Shown here piece after piece: positions 58,022 through 64,000 of a stretch of DNA of 64,000 nt. The stretch comes from Gerris lacustris (lineage: Eukaryota; Arthropoda; Insecta; Hemiptera; Gerridae). The stretch lies in assembly GCA_951217055.1 (NCBI GenBank), contig OX578281.1, positions 11,626,447 through 11,690,446 on the forward strand. Reading direction: 5' to 3'. How positions within the stretch are numbered: position 1 is the first letter of the stretch; each line of letters opens with the position of its first letter. A model generated the notes under the pieces. The model did not search any database, was not told the origin of the DNA, and worked only from the letters and a program-made list of their open reading frames with translations. A program made the position numbers and the translations under genes.

Positions 58022-58844
58022 TTAATTACCAAATTTATGTAGATCAGGTCAGAGTTTGCTCAAATTATCTCGCCAAATACTGAATATATCATAATGTTTA
58101 TAGATTCAATACGTTTTAATCCTGATTACACAATAGTGCTTGTATAATAATACGATTTATTAATAGTGTTTCGAAATTGGTTTTAACATTATTAATTGGT
58201 TATATTTCACATTTCCAAGATTATATTTGACATATTCATTCCATTAAAAATTACAGGTAAATCGACGGCTGTCACATTTTGTCGCGAAATATTTCTTCAT
58301 CGATAATATAGCAAATAACAAAAAAAAAGTACAGATGTACTGCAATATGTATAATGCTATAAGAAAAAAAACAAAAAAAAACCAGCGGGATACGTACATG
58401 TTATAACATTGAATAAATTCCAGCAGGTGGAGAAAAAACTGGATAGGATATGAGGGGAAGGTCCTCCGAAATGTCACTGGCTGACATTACCGGTAAAAAT
58501 GTCAGCCAGGCATCAGACACCTCTCCCAATAACCCCTTCCACCCCTTTATATCGGTTCGACTTGAAATAACAACAAAATTTATTCAAACATATCTCGGTT
58601 TCCAGACTGAAAACATACGCATTTTTGATTATTTGAGAAAACTTTGGAAAATGACTGTCAGTTACTTTAAATTACCAGTATTGTTACTACATTTACACTT
58701 TTCCCTTTATTTATATATTTTTGACTTTTTAATACGACTTTTTTTAATTAAGGTAAAAACACACGGGATAGAAAACTAGCTTTATAGTTCTGCTGTAGTG
58801 TGACTATAGCTGTGTGACCGATACGTATAATCCAAACAATTCTA
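58022..58844. other. Spacer with an unsupported 110-codon frame
   Basis: 58450-58779 is open on the plus strand (start MRGRSSEMSLADITGKNVSQ). It contains a short inverted repeat TGTCACTGGCTGACAT/ATGTCAGCCAG and then Leu/Phe-rich AT-driven codons. No domain, no splice support. CACACGGGATAGAAAAC near 58759 is one end of an element whose other end lies near 59485. Confidence 0.35.
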
Positions 58845-59424
58845 GTCCAGGAGGTAGCGTGCAAAAAAGTGTCTGACTAACATCAAGCTAGAATTTTTTA
58901 TATAAGTCAATCTTTTAGCACCTTTTAAGCATATGTGGTCGGCTAAGTTCGTCTGCGGGACATAGCTAGGCAATAGGCTTTTGAAAAATACAAACCGGTG
59001 GAGAGCGGACATGTCTCACCAATTATGGTGGACAATGTGATTTTCTTGATCCTGATTACAGAATTAGTTAGTAGACCGAAAATCAAGTTGATGTTATTTT
59101 GTCCCTTGACAGGTGGCCACGTTAATTTTTAGTAATATTTTAATTGAATAACTAACCTATCAAGTGTTAAAATAACATCGACTTAATTTTTGGTCTACTA
59201 ACTAATTCTGTAATTAGGATCATGAAAATCACATTGTCCACCATAATTGGTGAGACATGGCCGCTCTCCACCGGTTTGTTTTTTTCAAACGCCTATTGCC
59301 AAGCTATGTCCCGCAGACGAACTTTGCCGACCATATATTCTTAATAGGCGCTAAAAGATTGACTTGTATACAAAATTCTAGCTTGATGTTAGTCAGACAC
59401 TTTTTTGCACGCTATCTCCTGGAC
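58845..59424. repeat. M1 foldback MITE, copy 5 (uninterrupted)
   Basis: 580 bp from GTCCAGGAGGTAGCGTGCAA to GCACGCTATCTCCTGGAC with TA on both sides. This is the most symmetrical copy in the window. It sits inside a further foldback (58757-59500) with ends ACACACGGGATAGAAAACTA and GTAGAAAACTATCCCCGTGT. Confidence 0.9.
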
Positions 59425-59756
59425 TATTCGTATAGTTGAACTATAAGCTAGTTTTTTTTTTAGCTATGGTATAGTAGAAAACTATCCCCGTGTGACCACC
59501 TTTATTATAGACTATACGAAAACTTGCAGCTATACCAACAAGAACGGATAGCGTATAGTTGATAGCTCTAGCAGTTTTTCTACGTTTTGTTCTTTAGCGG
59601 CGAATAGTCGTACATAATAAAATAATACGACACATAATCCATTGTTTTGTCCAAACAGACCTTTCTTGCCTCCATTCTTTTGTGGTTTATAATAACTACT
59701 AGACAAGCAGCAACCTTTTTTAATTTCTCATAAAAAGAGAAAGTATTGTGATGGCG
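59425..59756. other. Right half of the outer foldback, then spacer
   Basis: 59470-59500 completes the 58757 element. Nothing coding. Confidence 0.4.
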
Positions 59757-60300
59757 TGAAAATTCGATTTTGATGGATTTACACGTTTTGAGGTCCCCTG
59801 AGTCCAAAACAATGTCTGTCTGTATGCGCAGACGCCTAGAGCCTAAACTACTGGTCCGATTTTGTCAAAATTTGGTATACACACGGGGTATGAAAAATCA
59901 TACCCCGAGGTGAAATCGAGAAATGCATTTTAGCTCCAAATTTGGGGGCGATACCCCCCAAAAACTCTGAAAAAACGTGAAAAACATTATTTCTCGAAAA
60001 CGGCTTCAACGATTTTGATTAAAAAATTCTAAAATGTATTCCATATAAATACGAATCTGACGATATAAGCCGTTTTCCCGGGGAAAATCTAGTTCCTGAG
60101 AAAATAGCAAAATGCAGACGGAGAGAGCCCAGGTTTGATTCCCTGCCGAGGAGAAGTTATTTTTATGATAAATTTTGATGAAATGTTCAGTATTAAATTA
60201 AATATACATACGAAAACTAATAAATGGAAAACATTGAGCTAAGTAATTATGAACTCGTATATGAGAGAGTTAGTCTGAGTTGTCGATTTTTTGTTGTTGT
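59757..60300 (-). repeat. G5 element, copy 2
   Basis: Shares with 48822-49370 the blocks AGGTCCCCTGAGTCCAAAAC, GAAAAATCATACCCCGAGGT and ATATAAGCCGTTTTCCCGGG. GTCTGTCTGT with a small hairpin (ATGCGCAGACGC) lies at 59813-59834. AGGTTTGATTCCCTGCCGAG at 60131 is the B-box-like module. CATACCCCG/CGGGGTATG near 59885-59910 is a palindrome. Confidence 0.7.
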
Positions 60301-61164
60301 CTTAAAGGTATTATATTGGCTTATTCTATAATTGCTGTTTCAGTACCTTAAAATCAATATTTGATTTATATTTACTTGATATAATATGATTGTAAATACA
60401 AGCTCATTGTGGGACCTTCTGTATATGAGCCATGTGGAAGACCCATGTATAGATGATCCTAAATTGACAAGCTATCATATTGAATGGAATACTGTAAACA
60501 TTTAAAGAGTTAAGAGCTGATACTGATCTAGTTAATTTTGATGCAGTGACGTTTGAAATTGTATTATCTATCTGAAGCCTTGTGTTTAGGGTAAGTGGGT
60601 CAAGTCACACACACAACTGTAGAAGTTCAAGAGAGGGGGGGGGGGGGGGGGGGGGGCAGTAAACTCTAACGCTTGATTAGACCGACACCACCCCCACCAC
60701 CTCTAAACCCGTAAAATAAAAAAGTCAGGGATAGAAAAGAGGAGGATTTTACGGGCACAGGGCCCATCAAAACACAGTGGAGGCCCCCCCCCCCCTCTGA
60801 TAAACACCCCCAATCACTTTAAACCAAGCGAAGAGCCCCTCATCAATAAACATCGGGTCCCGCCCTTCCCTTCCTCTCCTTCTTTTACACAGTAATTACC
60901 TTTTGAAAAATCATGGTCAAACATTATCTTCTACGGCTCTGACCCTATAAAGTTAATTAAAAAGGCCAGTTATTTTTAACAGACAAACACCCCCCCCCCC
61001 CCCCCCCCCCCCCCGACTATAGCTTAATTTTCGGGTCTTTTATCTCACCTTCCAAAACCAAAAAAAAGTCCTGACTCAGGTCATATACCTGTTTTCAGCA
61101 TTCACTAAACTGAAAATATGTTATTTAGAACCGTATAAAACATTTTTATTCTATCATTGTTTTT
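60301..61164. other. Spacer with long poly-G and poly-C tracts
   Basis: Poly-G at 60635-60656, poly-C near 60786-60797 and poly-C at 60990-61014, amid GC-rich fragments such as GGGCACAGGGCCCATC. Probably remains of a hAT-like or other GC-rich repeat. No gene. Confidence 0.45.
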
Positions 61165-61300
61165 ATCTGGCTATACCTTCAATACAGTTGAAATACTTGA
61201 TTATAAAATGATTTAACTCAATAGAAACCATTATCTGGCTATACCTTCAATACAGTTGCAATACTTGATTATAAAATGATTTAACTCATTAGAAACCATT
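61165..61300. repeat. 68-bp tandem duplication
   Basis: ATCTGGCTATACCTTCAATA ... TAGAAACCATT occurs at 61165-61232 and 61233-61300, with only a couple of differences. Confidence 0.9.
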
Positions 61301-61432
61301 ATATTTTTTCGGTTAGTTTATTTGTTTGGACCAAAAATTGAATATCCTTTCTGATAAATCGAACAAAAATGTTTCACATAGATATTTATACTGTATCTGT
61401 ATTGTATAAAATATTGCATATAATATGTAATT

Positions 61433-62186
61433 GATTATTTAAGCGAGCGTGAGCTAGCTTCTTACATTCAACGAAATATGCATCTTGTCTGTCTGTCTGT
61501 CTGTTTGTGTGTAACGTTTACGTGTCCGATGATAACTTGAATAAAAAATGACTGATTTAGTTGAAATTTGGTATACATCTTCCTTTTACTAATACTCAGG
61601 CTAAGTTCGTTGGACAGCCTGATCCGTCCAAGAGTTCGCGCGCAATGCTCGCGTAAACGTGAGCTTCAAATTTAAAATTGGAATTTCAGGACGGGAAAAA
61701 ATTCTATCATCACCTATTCGATGAGACGAACATTTTTTAGTAAAACCAACAACGATACTGCTATGAATTAATAAAGATCGGTAAAACTATTAAAGCGGAC
61801 CTAAACGTTTAAAATAGAGAAAACAACCTTTTTACCTATATCTTACGTTCTAACGTAACGATTTTAATATTACTTCATGCACATCGTCTAAAGTACAATT
61901 GAAACCAGTATGTAACATTTCAACGTGATACAAGCTGTAGTATTTGAGTAATGAAGTGATACATTTATAATAATAATATATAAAAGCTATTACGTTTGGT
62001 TAAGATTCTTATAGTGTATAGGTTTGTTTAGGAAGTAAAGCTTTGTACCGAGTACCCCCACTCTACCTCACACTACCCTCTTCCACTTATCTTCAACTAT
62101 GACATTCATCATGATTAATAAATTTCAATATTCAGTATTTTATTGCAATACGCTTGCTTCAATGATAGAGCCACGCGATGCCTAGT
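61433..62186 (+). repeat. G2 element, full copy
   Basis: TTAAGCGAGCGTGAGCTAGC at the 5' end, (GTCT)n at 61486-61504, CTGCTATGAATTAATAAAGA, and a 3' part with ATACGCTTGCTTCAATGATA and GAGCCACGCGATGCCTAG. It matches 20856-21601 throughout. Confidence 0.85.
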
Positions 62187-62204
62187 TTTTAAATACATTT
62201 AAAA

Positions 62205-62735
62205 AGTTTGCCAAGTAGTGCGCCACATAGCTTCCTCACTTCCTATTTCGTATACTTAAATGATTTATATGCTTTTGTAGCCGATTATTGACAAATTTTT
62301 TACTATCAATTGAGCAACATATAAAAAGCGCAGGTGATTGAAATTATTCAAGGGCTATCTGCAGGCTACTTTTAACATATTTTTATAAAATTCTGATTGA
62401 TGAGTAGGTACTTTTGAAGATATAAGATTGTGGAATGTGGAAGAGAAACAAATTGGTGAAGAAGGTTGAAACTTATATGGGACCAACTATAGGCCCATTA
62501 TGACATATCATCCAAATTTACCATTGAAGTAGGACAAATAGTTTTTAAGAAATATTGGTACGAAAAAATTGAGTGACAGACAGACCGAGAGACAGACGTG
62601 GAACTAAATATCTTCCCTAAAGTCTAAAACGGATCTCTTTCTTGGAATTTTTTGAATCGAACACTTACAAATTTTTCGTTCTTCAGAGCGAACCATAGCT
62701 TCCGTTACCTTTAGTAAGCTCAGTATCAAAAGTTT
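62205..62735 (-). repeat. G1 element, minus copy
   Basis: GTGCGCCACATAGCTTCCTC is the reversed 3' end. CAGACAGACCGAGAGACAGA (62578) is the reversed GTCT tract. CATAGCTTCCGTTACCTTTA at the right is the head. A block with GTTGAAACTTATATGGGACC near 62467 matches, reversed, the copies at 8078-9350 and 35615. Confidence 0.8.
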
Positions 62736-64000
62736 TCAACAGGTGACTGTCTCCATTTTATTTTAGTCTGTCTGGATTACATTATATTTGTTTGGAGTCG
62801 ATATCGACTCCTAACTGGTGCAATGAAGAGGAAGAAGGAAAAGAGGACGATGATGTCTAAGTTTAGAAATGAGAAGAAATGGAATGTTGAGGAGAGTTTT
62901 TCTTGGATTTGTCCTTGAGTTAAAGTAATCGAAATTTGATTCCTATGGATTTAAAATTTGGATGATGAAGGGGATCAAGTTTTGATAACAATCCACAAGA
63001 CACTTCTAGAAGATTCTTAGGATGGGAACAGATCATTCCTAAAAGGGTAGAAATATTGGTATGGAAAAGAGAGGATGATAACCAAGACACCTGGAACTAG
63101 ATTAAAAATGATACAACACTTACTTCAACATAGCACGAGTAGGTATACAGCTAGTGTATGGGGTGCATATGAATACATCGCTTTAACATATATTTTATTT
63201 ATATACATATATTATTTACGTGTTGTTTTATTCACATTGAACTTTTTTTTAAAAAAAACATAAATTTCAATATAAAAAAAAATTAATGAATTTTTTGATG
63301 TAACAGCTTGTTTGTGCGTTAGAGGTTTGTAGAAGGGGGAAATCGACATATGAGTTCACTTCGGGGGAAAAACAGCGAGCGTGTGTCGCAACATGATAAG
63401 ATTCATATTTTCAATTAACCAGAGGTGGGAGTTTCTAAATTGGATGTTTCGACGAAGAAGGGTGGAATATTGAAAACGGTTATTGGGAAAACGTTGGTGT
63501 TCGATCAGTGGAAAGCGGTTGGTTTCATAGGTTTCTACCCAGACAATGGAGATGCAGAGCTTGAAGGTTTGTAAATGGAAGCTTGTCTGGTGACTACATA
63601 TAGAGGCTATAGTATGCCGCGGTCTCTATAGTATCTAACCACTGTCACACATCAGGTAATAATGCATCCAGCATCCCCTAGCGGCTTCGGATCGATACCA
63701 TACTGTTGAATATTGAAACCTTTCCAACCAGATTCCAACAACGCTATGTTGAGGTTATAATGATGTGATTAACTCTCCAGTTATTCTGCGAGAATCTTTT
63801 CATTTCTTGTTTCAACCTAACCTCCCTCTCAATACATTTAGTCATGAATTCCACTTCAAAAACGAGCTCCCTTTGGTTAAAAAATGACCTCTCTCAGTCA
63901 TTGAATTATTCAACTCAGAAATATTGATACAATAGAGGTTATTTTCTCTGTAGCTTTGACTTCATTTAGTTGTAGCTATTCATAGCCAGTCGTGGTGGAT
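62736..64000. other. Unrecognised sequence, no gene supported
   Basis: Purine-rich and GC-richer around 62820-63080 and 63340-63700, with short frames only. It could be a decayed retroelement or the neighbourhood of a gene beyond the window. I see no motif. Confidence 0.3.

Noticed and set aside
58450..58779. 109-codon plus-strand frame
   Set aside because: It combines a small inverted repeat with AT-driven Leu/Phe/Ile codons. No domain or conservation evidence is available, and it is flanked by foldbacks.

Overview
This window looks like a stretch of a large, AT-rich, repeat-swollen insect genome. A hemipteran is my guess, from the style of the repeats and not from any diagnostic gene. There are no operons, ribosome-binding sites or prokaryotic features. 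Almost all of the DNA is transposable-element debris: short foldback elements, elements carrying (GTCY)n microsatellites, LINE fragments, and long TA, ACAT, poly-G and poly-C tracts. Only two host genes can be argued from sequence.

Gene 1 (minus strand) is a spliced gene that may span most of the window. Three exons are well supported by open frame, GT/AG signals, matching phase and codon use: 26744-26462, 21832-21652 and 13466-13262. A candidate first coding exon (54838-54783) and a candidate last exon ending in a stop (251-137) both fit in phase. The full model sums to 840 nt (279 codons plus stop). The product has an acidic, serine-rich N-terminus, RRM-like beta-alpha-beta segments and a short Gln-rich linker. 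I do not recognise the family. If the model is right, nearly everything from 252 to 54782 is intron.

Gene 2 (plus strand, 56327-57145) encodes a signal peptide followed by twelve near-identical 21-residue Pro/Gly/Met-rich units. A TATA box lies upstream and a poly(A) signal downstream. It lies divergently beyond the presumed 5' end of gene 1.

Repeat landscape (labels are mine). G1 to G5 are GTCY-microsatellite elements. G3 and G4 have an architecture like DINE-1/Helentron elements: a 5' sub-terminal repeat, its inverted copy near the 3' end, then a short 3' hairpin. G1, G3 and G5 also carry a tRNA-like B-box module. M1 (about 530-580 bp, five copies) and M2 (577 bp, two copies) are foldback MITEs flanked by TA. 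M3, M4 and M5 are further multi-copy foldback or dispersed families. DNA transposons dated by their target-site duplications are a 1.5-kb hAT element (8-bp TSD), a 1.0-kb PIF/Harbinger element with broken MADF and transposase genes (TAA), and a 448-bp Harbinger-like MITE (TTA). A jockey-type LINE fragment carries a 12-bp TSD, and an RTE-type LINE fragment is also present. Nesting is heavy: hAT, Harbinger-like, G4 and M4 copies sit inside M1 copies.

Layout: 1-13 kb, last exon candidate, G1/G2/G3, M3 pair, tandem repeats and the jockey LINE; 13-27 kb, three exons with repeat-filled introns; 27-55 kb, foldbacks, a perfect 117-bp palindrome, hAT, Harbinger-like and G elements, a tandem duplication and a 30-bp minisatellite; 55-58 kb, first-exon candidate and the repeat-protein gene; 58-64 kb, M1, G5, G2 and G1 copies, then unannotated sequence.
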